DNA of 39,016 nucleotides from an uncultured Verrucomicrobiales bacterium (lineage in GTDB: Bacteria; Verrucomicrobiota; Verrucomicrobiia; Verrucomicrobiales; DEV007), in assembly GCA_938082635.1 (NCBI GenBank), contig CALLLI010000198.1, forward strand, positions 1-39,016, read 5' to 3'. The notes beneath the pieces were generated by a model. It did not search any database. It saw only the letters and a program-made list of their open reading frames with translations, and was not told the DNA's origin. Every line of letters begins with the position of its first letter. Within the stretch, counting starts at the first letter, position 1. Positions 15,320-25,113 of this stretch are shown piece after piece. The position numbers and the translations under genes were made by a program.

Positions 15320-17752
15320 CTAAAGGGACTCGCGAAGAGTCCCTTCCGTCACTCCTAATCTTTCAGTCGCTTCAAGATGGTTCAAGGTCGAGAGCACCGA
15401 AGCCTCACCGCCCAGGAGCTTTTGATAGTGACGAATCGTCCGGAAGGCCTCATCATACGTTTCAGTCAGAAACTCCAAGCGAAAGCGTGACAGTCCCACT
15501 GCCTGCAAATCTTTGACATAGCGCGCTCCGGTCTGGGCACGTCCATTGAAGAGCGTGTTCCGACACCCCACATCAGCAGTGAGCGTGTGGAGTTGGCCAA
15601 TGCGGTCTTTGAGCTGCACTTTGTGTTTCTCACAGGGTCGACCGCAATCATTGTAGTCGGTTCCCTCTGACATGAAGGTGCAGAAGACGCAGTGCTCCAT
15701 GTGAAACATCGGCATGTGCTGGTGTAATGTCAGTTCGAACCAGTCCGGGCTGGCTGCTCTCAGGAGGTCAAGAACCTGCGCGATGTTAAGGTCATAAGAA
15801 ATGGTTAGGTAATCGAAGCGCGTCCTCTCCATGAGAAGCTGAGCCGTCAAAGGATTCGACACATTGAGAGAGAAGTCTCCCACTAGTGGCAGGGCTGAAT
15901 GCTCCTCGAACCAACGAATACCACCCAGATTGCGAAGAAGAATGCCGTCCGGCTCGGTTGCTGCGATCAGTTTGAAGTAGCCCGACTCTTTCGACTTCTG
16001 AATCCGTGGCGTGGCAAGGTAGATCTTACTCTGCCCCTCGTGCTCACGGACGACGTTGACCACATCCGAGTAGCGGCGGAGGTCTTCGAAATCACAATAA
16101 ATCGTCGAAATATTAGCCTTCAAGGCGGCTTCGATCTGTGCGAGGCTACGACACAACACCGAGAGTTTGGAAGACTGTGCAGATGCAGGCTCACGCTGCG
16201 GAAGAAGTTCGCGAAGCGTAGGGCGATTGACCGTTTCGACTACCGGCGCGGGGTCCTTTTCTAGCATGTCGACCAACCGCCGACGCAACTCATTGATTGC
16301 CGAGACTGGTAGCATCACGTCGCCTTTCAAGCGATTCTCGACGTCGCCAAGTTCATAATCTGTATCGCCCAGTCGACCGAGTTGCTTCCTGAGAAAGGCG
16401 TCATCGAGCGGGCGTTTCTCGGCGGTCTCCAACGGGCGTTCGCTTAAAACTTCTAGAGCGCCACAAGACAACTTCAAAGGCTCGCCTGCCTTGCCTAACA
16501 CCACCACATTCAACTTGGACCGCTTCTTCTCAGGCCGAGCCGATTTCCACCGCTGCTTCAGCTCCTTATTGAGAACGGGATCGTCCGTCTTCCAAATCTT
16601 CTGCCCGGGCTTCACGCGTTCCCAGTCTACCTGGGAGCGTCGCAGTAGGTGAATGCGCTGACCCTGCAGCTTCCACACACGCCCGCCCTGCTCCTCATTG
16701 CGATCCTCGCCAGAATCAAAGACGATGCCGTCATCCACGGCCAACGGGACGTTTCCTGCTGAATCGAATTCGAACCACCCATTGCCAGATTGAGTCACCT
16801 TACCTAACAGAGCACCGCGCTTCTTTCCAAACCGACCATGTGTGAGACGCGGATGGTTCGTTCCTTCCAGCCAGCCATTTGAAAGGCCTCGTGAGAAGGT
16901 CATCTCAAGAGCGTATCGATCCTCCTGAGTTACCAGGGCCTCATCGATCGCCTTGCGATAAACGCTCGTCACTGCAGTGACATATTCAGGTGATTTTAGA
17001 CGTCCCTCGATCTTGAAAGAGACCACTCCTGCTTCGATCAGAGCCGGAATCAGGTCGACCGCAGCCAGGTCCTGAGGCGAGAGCAGATAGCGCACTTCAC
17101 CAAGTTCACGCTCTTCGCCATCAACGACTAGAGTGTAAGGCATACGGCAAGCTTGTGCGCATTCTCCGCGATTGGCCGAGCGTTGGCCCAGGGATTCTGA
17201 AGTCAGACACTGCCCCGAATAGGCAACACACAGCGCGCCATGCACAAACACTTCAAGCGGCACGCTCCCTTCTTTGGGAAAGCGTTTGATCTCGTCAAGA
17301 GACAGCTCGCGAGCAAGCACCGCCCGTGTGAGCGGCAGCAAGCTTTGCACAAAGTCCAAACCCTCCGGCGAGCTGATAGTCATCTGCGTTGACGCATGCA
17401 GCTCTAACTTAGGAGTTAACTTCGAAGCGAGATGCGCCACGCCAAGATCCTGCACAATGATCGCATCCACCCCGCAAGCGTCCATGTGAAGCAACTGCGC
17501 CTCTGCCTGAGCAAGTTCACCCGCGAAGATGAGCGTGTTCATCGTGACGAAGCCACGCACGCCGTGCTCATGCAAATAGCGCATCAACTCCGGTAAATCT
17601 TTATTAGTGAAATTGTCAGCACGAAGGCGCGCATTGAACTCCGGCAGGCCAAAGTAGATCGCATCTGCCCCGCAAGCGACCGCCGCCTTGGCGCAGTCCC
17701 AGTTTCCCGCAGGGGCTAGCAATTCAGGCGCTTGGTTAGGCGAGGCAGTCAC
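15320..17752 (-). CDS. rlhA: Peptidase U32 family protein, RlhA-like
   Basis: An 810-residue cytoplasmic protein of the U32 family. The N-terminal TIM-barrel-like region starts PELLAPAGNWDCAKAAVACG and contains ADAIYFG and NTLIFAGEL. The cysteine-rich U32 signature follows: CVAYSGQC, then GECAQACRMPY, near residues 175-205. After a middle region comes a C-terminal part with HMEHCVFCTFMSEG and CGRPCEKH, probable Fe-S ligands. This long form with the extra C-terminal half corresponds to YdcP/RlhA, which is needed for hydroxylation of a 23S rRNA cytidine in E. coli, rather than to a true protease. The same detailed role here is inference. A small hairpin overlaps its stop codon. Confidence 0.82.
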   Translation of the reverse strand: MTASPNQAPELLAPAGNWDCAKAAVACGADAIYFGLPEFNARLRADNFTNKDLPELMRYLHEHGVRGFVTMNTLIFAGELAQAEAQLLHMDACGVDAIIVQDLGVAHLASKLTPKLELHASTQMTISSPEGLDFVQSLLPLTRAVLARELSLDEIKRFPKEGSVPLEVFVHGALCVAYSGQCLTSESLGQRSANRGECAQACRMPYTLVVDGEERELGEVRYLLSPQDLAAVDLIPALIEAGVVSFKIEGRLKSPEYVTAVTSVYRKAIDEALVTQEDRYALEMTFSRGLSNGWLEGTNHPRLTHGRFGKKRGALLGKVTQSGNGWFEFDSAGNVPLAVDDGIVFDSGEDRNEEQGGRVWKLQGQRIHLLRRSQVDWERVKPGQKIWKTDDPVLNKELKQRWKSARPEKKRSKLNVVVLGKAGEPLKLSCGALEVLSERPLETAEKRPLDDAFLRKQLGRLGDTDYELGDVENRLKGDVMLPVSAINELRRRLVDMLEKDPAPVVETVNRPTLRELLPQREPASAQSSKLSVLCRSLAQIEAALKANISTIYCDFEDLRRYSDVVNVVREHEGQSKIYLATPRIQKSKESGYFKLIAATEPDGILLRNLGGIRWFEEHSALPLVGDFSLNVSNPLTAQLLMERTRFDYLTISYDLNIAQVLDLLRAASPDWFELTLHQHMPMFHMEHCVFCTFMSEGTDYNDCGRPCEKHKVQLKDRIGQLHTLTADVGCRNTLFNGRAQTGARYVKDLQAVGLSRFRLEFLTETYDEAFRTIRHYQKLLGGEASVLSTLNHLEATERLGVTEGTLRESL
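15323..15345 (-). terminator. Possible terminator hairpin overlapping the U32 gene stop
   Basis: Arms AAGGGACTC (15323-15331) and GAGTCCCTT (15337-15345) form a perfect 9-bp stem with a 5-base loop. It covers the last codons of the U32 gene, whose stop is at 15320-15322. Only a short, interrupted T-run follows on the minus strand, so efficient intrinsic termination is uncertain. Confidence 0.35.
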
Positions 17753-17800
17753 TTCTTACAAGGTGACGCCATTGGCACCTGCGTCCAGAAGAGACTTCCC

Positions 17801-18451
17801 TTACAACTTAGCCGCACGACGCTGACCTTGCTCGTTCGTTTGCCAGTAGTTCCCAGTCTCCACATCGAGGCAGGTAAGCCAGCCCTTGCCATAAGCCCAT
17901 GTGTCGATGCAGATCGCATGCCCTACGTTCAGAGGTTCACCCGTGCACTGGATCGTATGCCCACAGACCATCGTCTTGCCGGAAACATGCGGGCGTGGTT
18001 TACCGAACCGTTGCCAGTAAAGCATCTCATCTGGCTGAGCGTAGATCGGCGCGGAGGGATCCGCATTGGCATGCACAAAGAAATGCTTGGCCGTCTCATG
18101 CGTCGCCTTCGCCTTCTTCATAAACTTCCAATGATCTTCCGGCACATCGTCGAAACTCGAGCCGTAAGAGGCCAACGTTTCCTTTCCCCCAAAGCCAAGC
18201 CAGCTGCTCAGGGAGCTTTCCGAATCCACTGCTTCCAGCATCATGATCTCGTGATTCCCTCGCAAAGCCACCACCTCGCAAGTTTCTCGCAAACTCAGCA
18301 GGAAATCGATCACCCCTTTCGAGTCAGGCCCGCGATCCACATAATCGCCCAGCGTCACGATGACATCATCCTCACGAAAGCCGACGTAGATCGCCAGCTG
18401 CTCTAAAGAACGGAGGCAGCCGTGAATGTCGCCGATTGCAAGGGTTCGCAT
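17801..18451 (-). CDS. PPP-family Ser/Thr protein phosphatase-like metallophosphoesterase
   Basis: A 216-residue cytoplasmic enzyme with the full set of PPP-family motifs: GDIHG at residues 7-11, GDYVDRG (about 35-41), RGNHE (about 64-68), FVHANADP in place of the usual VHGG, and CGHTIQ near residue 152. This size and pattern match bacterial PrpA/PrpB-like phosphatases and symmetric dinucleotide hydrolases. The fold assures a dinuclear-metal phosphatase; the substrate, whether phosphoprotein or dinucleotide, stays open. It starts with ATG at 18451, divergent from the M48 pseudogene region. Confidence 0.85.
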   Translation of the reverse strand: MRTLAIGDIHGCLRSLEQLAIYVGFREDDVIVTLGDYVDRGPDSKGVIDFLLSLRETCEVVALRGNHEIMMLEAVDSESSLSSWLGFGGKETLASYGSSFDDVPEDHWKFMKKAKATHETAKHFFVHANADPSAPIYAQPDEMLYWQRFGKPRPHVSGKTMVCGHTIQCTGEPLNVGHAICIDTWAYGKGWLTCLDVETGNYWQTNEQGQRRAAKL

Positions 18452-18579
18452 GGCCTACGCTAGGCTGCCTCGGAGCAATCATCAAGTGTGGGGCGAAGCC
18501 AACTTGCAGGAGCCTTAGGCCTGCACTCTCTAGTTCACTAGCGTTAGTCTTCCGCGCACTGTCAGTAATAGAGAAAACC

Positions 18580-20343
18580 GTGCATGGCATTCAAGATGCC
18601 TTTGAGAAAGACAAACTGAAACCGAATCGCGTTTCGGTGATCTACCAGCTCGCGCTGACCTTAGTCGCCTTCATGATGGTGCTGCTACCCTTGATCTACG
18701 TGGGCATCGTCGGACTCGTGGGTTGGGGAGTTTACTATCATGCTACAGAGAATCTAGCGCTCTTTGACGATGTGGGTGGCCGTGCTGCCGTGTTTTCTAA
18801 CATTACCCCGCTGGTGGTGGGCGTGATCTGCTTCTTCGTTCTCACGCCCGCCCTGCTCCTCGCGCGCAAGCCGCAGACGAGCAAGCCCTTCGTGCTACGT
18901 CCTGGCGAGAAACCTGACTTAGAACTCTTTGTCGAGAAACTCTGTCGTGCGGTCGGTGCCTCCGAACCTCGGGAGATTGAGTTGAACACAGACGTCAATG
19001 CAGCCGCCGCCTTTCGACGTGGCTGGTTGAGCCTCTTTGCCAAAGATCTAAAGCTCGTCATTGGACTACCATTGGTAGCGGGAATGAACATGCGCTCCTT
19101 TGGCGGAGTCCTTGCCCATGAGTTCGGTCACTTTGTGCAAGGCTTGGGCATGCTCCTCATTTGCATTGTTCGCAGTGTGAATGAATGATTTGCACGAGTC
19201 GTTTATGAGAGGGACTCGTAGGACGTGAAGTTGGAGGAAGCTGAGAACTGGGACGGTTGGATCAGTATCATTCTCCACATTGCCCGCTTCTTTGTATGGC
19301 TCAGTCGACGGATCCTCTGGTGCCTCATGCATGTTGGTCATGTCATCAGCTGCTTTGCTCTGAGGCTGATGGAGTATGACGCCGATAGCTACGAGGTAGC
19401 GGTTTGCCGGGAGTGAGACCTTCACCAAGACATCGCATCGATTGCAATTGTTAGTCATCGATTCTTCACACGCGCTTCAATTGGTTCAAGAGTCCTGGAA
19501 TGAGCGGAAACTAAGTTGGAATCTTCCTCAACTAGGACGTATTCAGACCGACGCGTTGCCGGAGGAAGTGATCAAATCGGTGGCGGATTCTCAGTAAACG
19601 GCGACGACAGGATTCTTTGACACTCACCCGTGCGATAGCGATAGTGATCGCATCTCCGCAGCGATCCAGTTGCATCAGCCCGGCATCTTCCGCTTGGAGA
19701 AGCCCGCCTCCCTGCTATTCAAGGACTTTGAGGATCTCAGTCAGCGCCTCACTCGGCACTACTATCAGAACGAGGTTGGATTGGAGCTAGTGAACGCAAC
19801 CTTGGTCGACAATCTGGTCGTCACGGGACAAGCCGAGCAAGTGGGCTCTGAGAATGAGGCTATTGATTGGCTCACGGCAAACATGTTTCATTTCCATCGG
19901 CTGATCACGCTGTCACAATCGGAGATAACGGCGACCACGGAAGAGCCCGCAGTTCTGCGCATCTCCATTGCTGAGCAGGGAGCCACACTGACGACGACTA
20001 TCCAGAGTTTCGCTGAGACTTCTGAACAGTTGGACACGCTCCTTAAGAGCCAGGCTATCCTGCGTGCAAGATTTGAAATCGACCCGGCTGCGGTTGGTGT
20101 TTCTGGAAGTGACGCAGGGTAGTCTGCTGCGGCTACTGAGAAGACTCGCGAACAAATGAAGTTTCTGGCTAGAGATAAGTTAGATACTGTTGACCAAATG
20201 GTTAGGGCATTGCTTGGCCACGCCCTTGCGAATCTCCCTGCAGATAGTGATACAGAAGTCGACACCTGGTCAGACATACTCATGCTGTTCGATGAATTGA
20301 AGCCTTCGATAGGATTGCTTCGCGATCAAGTGATCGCCTGGTT
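18580..20343 (+). pseudogene. M48-family membrane metallopeptidase pseudogene
   Basis: The remains of a large M48 (HtpX-like) peptidase. The first open piece (to 19188) has two membrane helices (LALTLVAFMMVLLPLIYVG; VVGVICFFVLTPALLL), then the zinc motif HEFGHF. Reading through the TGA at 19186 and the TAG at 19219 in the same frame gives FARVVYERDS and KLEEAENWDG, then HIARFFVWLSRRILW and MEYDADSYE with the third zinc ligand. A frameshift near 19411-19415 follows. The rest (19415-20343) stays in one frame but has a TAA at 19595 and a TAG at 20120; it includes TGFFDTHPCDSDSDRI and PASLLFKDF, as in full-length relatives. No working protein is possible. The start is uncertain: GTG 18580 is a guess, and the frame is open back to 18436. 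Confidence 0.82.
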
Positions 20344-21607
20344 GATTCAGGAAATCCTGAACTCCTCGCTGTCTATAGTCATCGCCGGATTGGAAAGACC
20401 TTCCTCATCCGCACGCACTTCGCTCCGCTGATGCGCTTTGAGATGACAGGATCCTACGACGCCTCACTGGCAGACCAGTTAAGCAACCTCGCGACTCTTC
20501 TTTGATGAATTGCCCTGGTTGGCCTCAACACGATCTCGTTTCCTACCAGCGTTTGAATATTTCTGGAATGGCTGGGCCGCAAAGCAATCGCACCTGCTGG
20601 TGGTGGTCTGTGGCTCTGCCGCCGCTTGGATGTTGACCAAGGTGATCCGTAGCAAAGGCGGCCTGCACAACCGCGTCACTCGGCGGATTCGTTTGGCACC
20701 ATTCACCCTAACTTAAGTTGAGGAATACGTGAAATCCCTCAACAGCAAATGGGGACGCAAAAACCAGCTAGAACTCTACATGACACGTGGTGGCGTGCCA
20801 CACTACCTAAAGGAGTTGAATCCCTCTCAATCCGCCGCCCAGAGTATCGATGCACTATGCTTCCAACCAGATGGCGCGTTGCATTACGAATTCGCGAACA
20901 TCTATCACGCACTCTTTGACCATGTAGAGCGTCATATCACCATCATCGAAGCCCTTGCCTCCAAGCCACAAGGGCTCACTCGTCAAAGCATTGCCGAAGC
21001 AACCAAGCTCCCTTCGGGTGGCACGCTCACGAAATATCTAACGGATCTAGAGGAGTCTGGCTTCATCCAGCCCATGCCAGAATGGGGAAAGGCGCGCAAA
21101 GCTGTGGTCTATCGACTCATCGATGAATTCTCCTATTTCTATCTCAAGTGGATGAAGGGCAAGTCTACCCAGAAAGCTGGACACTGGCTGACCGTGAGGA
21201 ACTTTCCCAAATGGCGAGCGTGGAGTGGCTACGCCTTTGAAGGCCTCTGTCATCGCCACGTAAACAAGCTCGAAGAAGCCCTCGGAATTTCAGGCGTACA
21301 TACGAAAATCGCCAGTTGAAAACACACTGCCAAGAAAGACGGCGATCTTCCCAGCGCTCAGATCGATCTCCTCAGCGATCGTGACGATGGCAGCATCAAC
21401 GTCTGCGAGATAAAGTTCACCGAAGATACGTTCACCATCGATAAGCGTTACGCGGAAGAACTTCGCAGGAAGCTCCACGTCTTTCGAGAAGTCTCCCGCA
21501 CACGAAAGTCAATCCTTCCTCTCATGGTCACCACCTATGGATGCAAGAAGAACGCTGGCTTTCACGAACTCATCGCAGCAGAGCTTACGATGGAAGCTCT
21601 CTTCTAA
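20344..21607 (+). pseudogene. AAA ATPase pseudogene with DUF234-type C-terminus
   Basis: Broken remains of an ATPase of the prokaryotic AAA/DUF234 group. The N-terminus is lost at the junction with the M48 remnant. The first piece reads DSGNPELLAVYSHRRIGKTF, with a P-loop altered from the usual YGRRRVGKT. About 50 residues normally present are missing near 20500, where the frame also shifts into FFDELPWLAST (Walker B), followed by VVVCGSAAAWM, GGLHNRVTRRIRL and APFTLT. After a TAA at 20714 the frame goes on with GGVPHYLKELNPSQSAAQ and a winged-helix-like region. A TGA at 21317, where relatives have Trp, precedes the nuclease-like end (AQIDLLSDRDD, CEIKF, YAEELRRKL), which stops at 21605-21607. 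Such genes are mobile and toxin-like in distribution; the role is unknown. Confidence 0.82.
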
Positions 21608-21649
21608 CAACGGCGCCTGACATTTGAAAGAACGGTGCTAGACTCCGCC

Positions 21650-23407
21650 ATGAGGCAACGTTCGGTTCTTCTATTCGGAATTCTCACTTCTACGATCATG
21701 TCGACTTCCACTGCTGAAGCGAGCCCCTTCGAGTGGACCTTGCGCTCGCGAGAGCAGCTAGCCTCCACCTTTGAAAAGAAGGTTTGGGATGCTGAGAAGA
21801 CGGCGTTCATCGTCTGTGACATGTGGGACTACCACCACAGTGTGAACGCGGTGCAGCGTCTGAGGGAATTTGCACCGAGGTTAAATGAGGTTCTCGCAGA
21901 AGCACGGCGACGCGGCGCGACTATTATCCATGCGCCGAGTGATTGCATGCCTTTCTATGAAGAGCACCCCGCACGTCAGCGCGCCCTGGCGATCCCTCTA
22001 GACGACCACCACTCTCCAAAGGGCATCACCGAGTGGTGCCACCGGATTCCCGAAGAGGAGCAAGCGACCTACCCGATCGATCAATCAGACGGGGGCGAGG
22101 ATGACGATTTAGAGGCGCACGCCCGCTGGGCAGATTACTTGAAGTCCATCGAACGCAACCCTGGGACGCCATGGAAACGCCAGACCGAAATGCTCACGAT
22201 CGATGACGAGCGCGACTTCATCGCTGCAGAAGGCGATGTCGTTTGGGGCGTCTTAGAGGATAAGGAGATCAAACAAGTCGTTCTGGTAGGTGTTCACACA
22301 AATATGTGCGTGCTAGGCCGTCCCTTTGGTCTTCGCCAAATGAAGCGCACTGGCAAAGAAGTCGTGCTCATGCGGGACATGACGGATGTCATGTATGACC
22401 CCAATGACTGGCCTTATGTCAGTCACTTCGCAGGCATTGATCTCGTCATCGAGCACATTGAGCGTTGGGTTTGCCCGACCGTCACCAGTGATCAAGTCAT
22501 CGGCGAGCAGCCATTCCGCTTCCGCAATGATCGCCGAGTCACCGTTGGCCTCCTCGCTCCAGTAGAAACGGCGTCGATGGTCACCGAAAGTTTGCGCCAC
22601 GACTTCCAGGTTCATCATTTGAGTGGTGAAGGATCGGACCTCGACAATGCTGACCTCTACTATGTCATGAGTAAACCGTTAGCCGCCATGGAAGCAACAG
22701 GTCGCCCTATCATTCGACTTGAAGATGTCATCCTTGCGGGCGAGATGGTAAGCGATGATCACCCTGTTCTTAAGGGAAGCGAACACAGGGCTCTTATTGA
22801 GGTGCGTGACGATGGAGCATTCGTCGTTTGGACCGGCTCACACCGCGCGGCCTTCAATAGCTGCTTTTGGCTCACGGGGCAGGCCGTTCCTGAGACGATG
22901 CCCGGGTTGTCTTCGCGATCCGATCGCCATTGGATTGTCAAAACCGTACCCCAGGCCCTGGAAGAGATACCTGACAACAGCGATGCCTCCTGGTGGCGTG
23001 CGCTCATCCTCCTGCCCGACTCCTGGAAAGAACGACCGTTAAAACTTCAGTTAGACTGCTTTGGTGAAAGTGCCGAAGTCTACCTCAATGGCACTTTACT
23101 AACATCCCACTATCTCAAGAGTGAGCAGCTTCTCTTCGGACAACTCAATCATTTGGCCATCCACATGAAAGGCAGTTCCAAAGAGCTCGTCGAGGAAAGC
23201 AGCGCCCCGGAACTTCGTCATCCAAACGGTGATGCTTTCTCTCTCATGGGTCGTTGGCAAATGCGTCTAGGCCACGACCCAACCTGGAAAGATTTTCCAA
23301 TCCCACCGCAATTCGGCGCGAGCACGGACAACATCTTCGAACTTCGCCCCCCTGGCTCAGTCCGCTTTCGAGGGCTCGTTCCCAATGGCCAAGGTACTCA
23401 GCGGTAG
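21650..23407 (+). CDS. Exported isochorismatase-like cysteine hydrolase with extra C-terminal domains
   Basis: A 585-residue protein. ATG 21650 is preferred over GTG 21635 because it starts a signal peptide (MRQRSVLLFGILTS to TAEA). Residues about 45-280 form an isochorismatase-like hydrolase domain: FIVCDMWDYHH with D57, GATIIHAPSDC, and VLVGVHTNMCVLGRP with the nucleophile C220. Next comes a region of about 120 residues (VTVGLLAPVETASMV to FWLTGQAVP), which may be a ThuA- or gatase-like module. The C-terminal 150 residues look like a galactose-binding beta-sandwich (RALILLPDSWKERPLKLQL, AEVYLNGTLL). It is probably an amidase of unknown substrate acting in the periplasm. Its 3' end overlaps the converging PhoD-like gene by 51 bp. 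Confidence 0.8.
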   Translation: MRQRSVLLFGILTSTIMSTSTAEASPFEWTLRSREQLASTFEKKVWDAEKTAFIVCDMWDYHHSVNAVQRLREFAPRLNEVLAEARRRGATIIHAPSDCMPFYEEHPARQRALAIPLDDHHSPKGITEWCHRIPEEEQATYPIDQSDGGEDDDLEAHARWADYLKSIERNPGTPWKRQTEMLTIDDERDFIAAEGDVVWGVLEDKEIKQVVLVGVHTNMCVLGRPFGLRQMKRTGKEVVLMRDMTDVMYDPNDWPYVSHFAGIDLVIEHIERWVCPTVTSDQVIGEQPFRFRNDRRVTVGLLAPVETASMVTESLRHDFQVHHLSGEGSDLDNADLYYVMSKPLAAMEATGRPIIRLEDVILAGEMVSDDHPVLKGSEHRALIEVRDDGAFVVWTGSHRAAFNSCFWLTGQAVPETMPGLSSRSDRHWIVKTVPQALEEIPDNSDASWWRALILLPDSWKERPLKLQLDCFGESAEVYLNGTLLTSHYLKSEQLLFGQLNHLAIHMKGSSKELVEESSAPELRHPNGDAFSLMGRWQMRLGHDPTWKDFPIPPQFGASTDNIFELRPPGSVRFRGLVPNGQGTQR

Positions 23408-24430
23408 GCGCTTAGTCACGCGAGTCTTGCCGTGCACATCGGTGATAGATAGAGCAATGACAGGATCAGTTACTATCCAATCGATCTCGATCATGCCGAA
23501 GTTGAACTCGCGCACCACGGGGCCATGTCGATTCTGGTTAGGCTCCACATCGTCCCAGTCTTTGTTGAGTCCGCTAGCCGTGACGTCATGCAGTGGGTAG
23601 AGACCTTCGACATCGAGCACCGAGATTTCCCCCCAGTGCACATCGCCTGAGATGAAGACCACGCCGTTCGCCTTGGCATCTCGGATCGTCGAGATCATCT
23701 TGAGCAACTCGTGAGGCAAGTTGGTCCACGATTCCCAGCCGTTGTGCTGATGGCCGAACTGAATGCTAGAGGCAATGATGCGCACATCTGCCGGTTTGCG
23801 AAGTTCTTCGGCAAGCCACTTCCACTGAATCTCTCCAAGCAGCGTCTTGTCTGGATTGGTATCCGGATGGTAATCGTTCTTCCAGGCCGACACCGTGTTG
23901 TGGGCCAGCGGATCACGAAACGTGCGAGTGTCTAACAAGATGATCTGCAAGGTACGACTATTCTCCGTAAACAAGTGGCTGTGATAGATGCCAAGGTGCG
24001 AACGCCGTGCACTGTCCGTAGGCACCTGCCAGAAGTCGAGAAAGATCCCTCGGCTGTCTTCCTTCTTCGGATACTCCTTGCCCGCGTCATTGGCCCCGTA
24101 GTCATGATCATCCCAGATCGCCAACGTAGGCACAACCGCCCTCAGCGCTTGGAACTCAGGCTTGGCTCCTAACTGCCCATACTTAGCCTTCAAGACCTCC
24201 ATGTCTTCGGTATCGCCATAGATGTTATCTCCCAGATAAACGAAGACGTCCGGCCTACGGCCAACGACATCGCGCAGAATAGGCTGTGGTTTCTCGTGAT
24301 CTGCACAGGAACCGAAGGCGATGCGGCTTGGGAGCGCCATAATGTCGGTGCTGAGCTTCACATCCTGCCCGTGGACGAGGGTGACGGCTACAAAGGACCA
24401 GAGATGGAGTTGAAAGGTGAGTAATTTCAT
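23357..24430 (-). CDS. Exported PhoD-like alkaline phosphatase
   Basis: A 357-residue protein with a signal peptide (about 1-21, ending VHG). It has the PhoD-like metallophosphatase motifs: RIAFGSCADHEKPQP, VYLGDNIYGD, AIWDDHDYGANDAG, LLDTRTFRD, IASSIQFGHQHNGWESW and VVFISGDVHWGEIS. The order and spacing are those of the short PhoD-like form that lacks the N-terminal Ig-like domain. Likely role: hydrolysis of phosphomonoesters or diesters outside the cytoplasm. The gene is divergent from the amidase gene with only 14 bp between the starts, so their promoters must overlap the neighbouring coding sequence. Its last 16 codons overlap the end of the isochorismatase-like gene on the other strand. 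Confidence 0.88.
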   Translation of the reverse strand: MKLLTFQLHLWSFVAVTLVHGQDVKLSTDIMALPSRIAFGSCADHEKPQPILRDVVGRRPDVFVYLGDNIYGDTEDMEVLKAKYGQLGAKPEFQALRAVVPTLAIWDDHDYGANDAGKEYPKKEDSRGIFLDFWQVPTDSARRSHLGIYHSHLFTENSRTLQIILLDTRTFRDPLAHNTVSAWKNDYHPDTNPDKTLLGEIQWKWLAEELRKPADVRIIASSIQFGHQHNGWESWTNLPHELLKMISTIRDAKANGVVFISGDVHWGEISVLDVEGLYPLHDVTASGLNKDWDDVEPNQNRHGPVVREFNFGMIEIDWIVTDPVIALSITDVHGKTRVTKRLPLSTLAIGNEPSKAD

Positions 24431-24444
24431 AGAAAGTAGAAGGT

Positions 24445-25113
24445 ATGCGCTGCCATCTGATTGCTGCTTTGTTGCCTCTTGTCATCATTGCTGCTTGCGA
24501 GTCGAACAAACAGTACGGACCAAAGCCGAAGCGGGACAACAACTCAAGATCGCCATCGTCTTATAGCACGCCGAGCGGAGCACGCACCAGCACGAGCGGC
24601 ATGCTTCGCCAAGTGAATCTTCGGCGTGATTTCGTGTCGCGAAGCTTCAGCTCAATGCGGCCGCGTTACATTACGATCCACAGCACCCAGAACTACACGG
24701 GTGACGCCTATGCGCATGCGCGGGCGCTTCAGAATCGAGCGCTGGGCCGGATAATTTGGCATTTCACCGTGCAAGACAGCGTCGCTATCCAGCACATGTC
24801 GACGAACAAGAAGGGCAACCATGCCGATCACGATGGTCCGGGGAACAAGCACAGCATCGGCATCGAAATGTGTGAGCATCGCGGCAACAATCGTGAAAGA
24901 ACGTTAGACCGTACCGCCAAACTCACGGCCTATCTCATGAAGAGAAACGGCATTCCACTCAACAACGTGGTGCCACACTACCATTGGCCTCGCTGGGGAA
25001 AACATCCGCCTAACAAGAACTGCCCACACTTCCTCATGACGAACGGTCGCCCTGGCCGCAAGTGGCAGGCTTTTAAGAGTCGCGTTGCCCACTACTACCA
25101 GACGATTGGCTAA
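24445..25113 (+). CDS. N-acetylmuramoyl-L-alanine amidase lipoprotein (Amidase_2)
   Basis: A 222-residue probable lipoprotein (MRCHLIAALLPLVIIAAC, lipobox Cys at 18), followed by a Ser/Thr/Arg-rich linker to about 70. The Amidase_2 (T7 lysozyme/PGRP-like) domain follows: YITIHSTQN with zinc ligand H79, RIIWHFTVQD, AIQHMS, HSIGIEMCEH, then VVPHYHW with H178 and NCPHFL with H195 as second and third ligand candidates. The C193 beside H195 is the family's usual cysteine. It should cleave the amide bond between muramic acid and the peptide stem in peptidoglycan, in recycling or wall remodelling. It overlaps the converging downstream gene by 4 bp. Confidence 0.87.
   Translation: MRCHLIAALLPLVIIAACESNKQYGPKPKRDNNSRSPSSYSTPSGARTSTSGMLRQVNLRRDFVSRSFSSMRPRYITIHSTQNYTGDAYAHARALQNRALGRIIWHFTVQDSVAIQHMSTNKKGNHADHDGPGNKHSIGIEMCEHRGNNRERTLDRTAKLTAYLMKRNGIPLNNVVPHYHWPRWGKHPPNKNCPHFLMTNGRPGRKWQAFKSRVAHYYQTIG

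Noticed and set aside
18436-18579. Longer N-terminus for the M48 gene
   Set aside because: The upstream part overlaps the divergent phosphatase gene and is not like M48 proteins; with the gene broken, the start cannot be fixed.
19186-21319. Recoding of TGA as Trp or readthrough of stops
   Set aside because: TAG and TAA also interrupt the same genes, there is a frameshift, and intact genes in the window end in TGA (for example at 8370).
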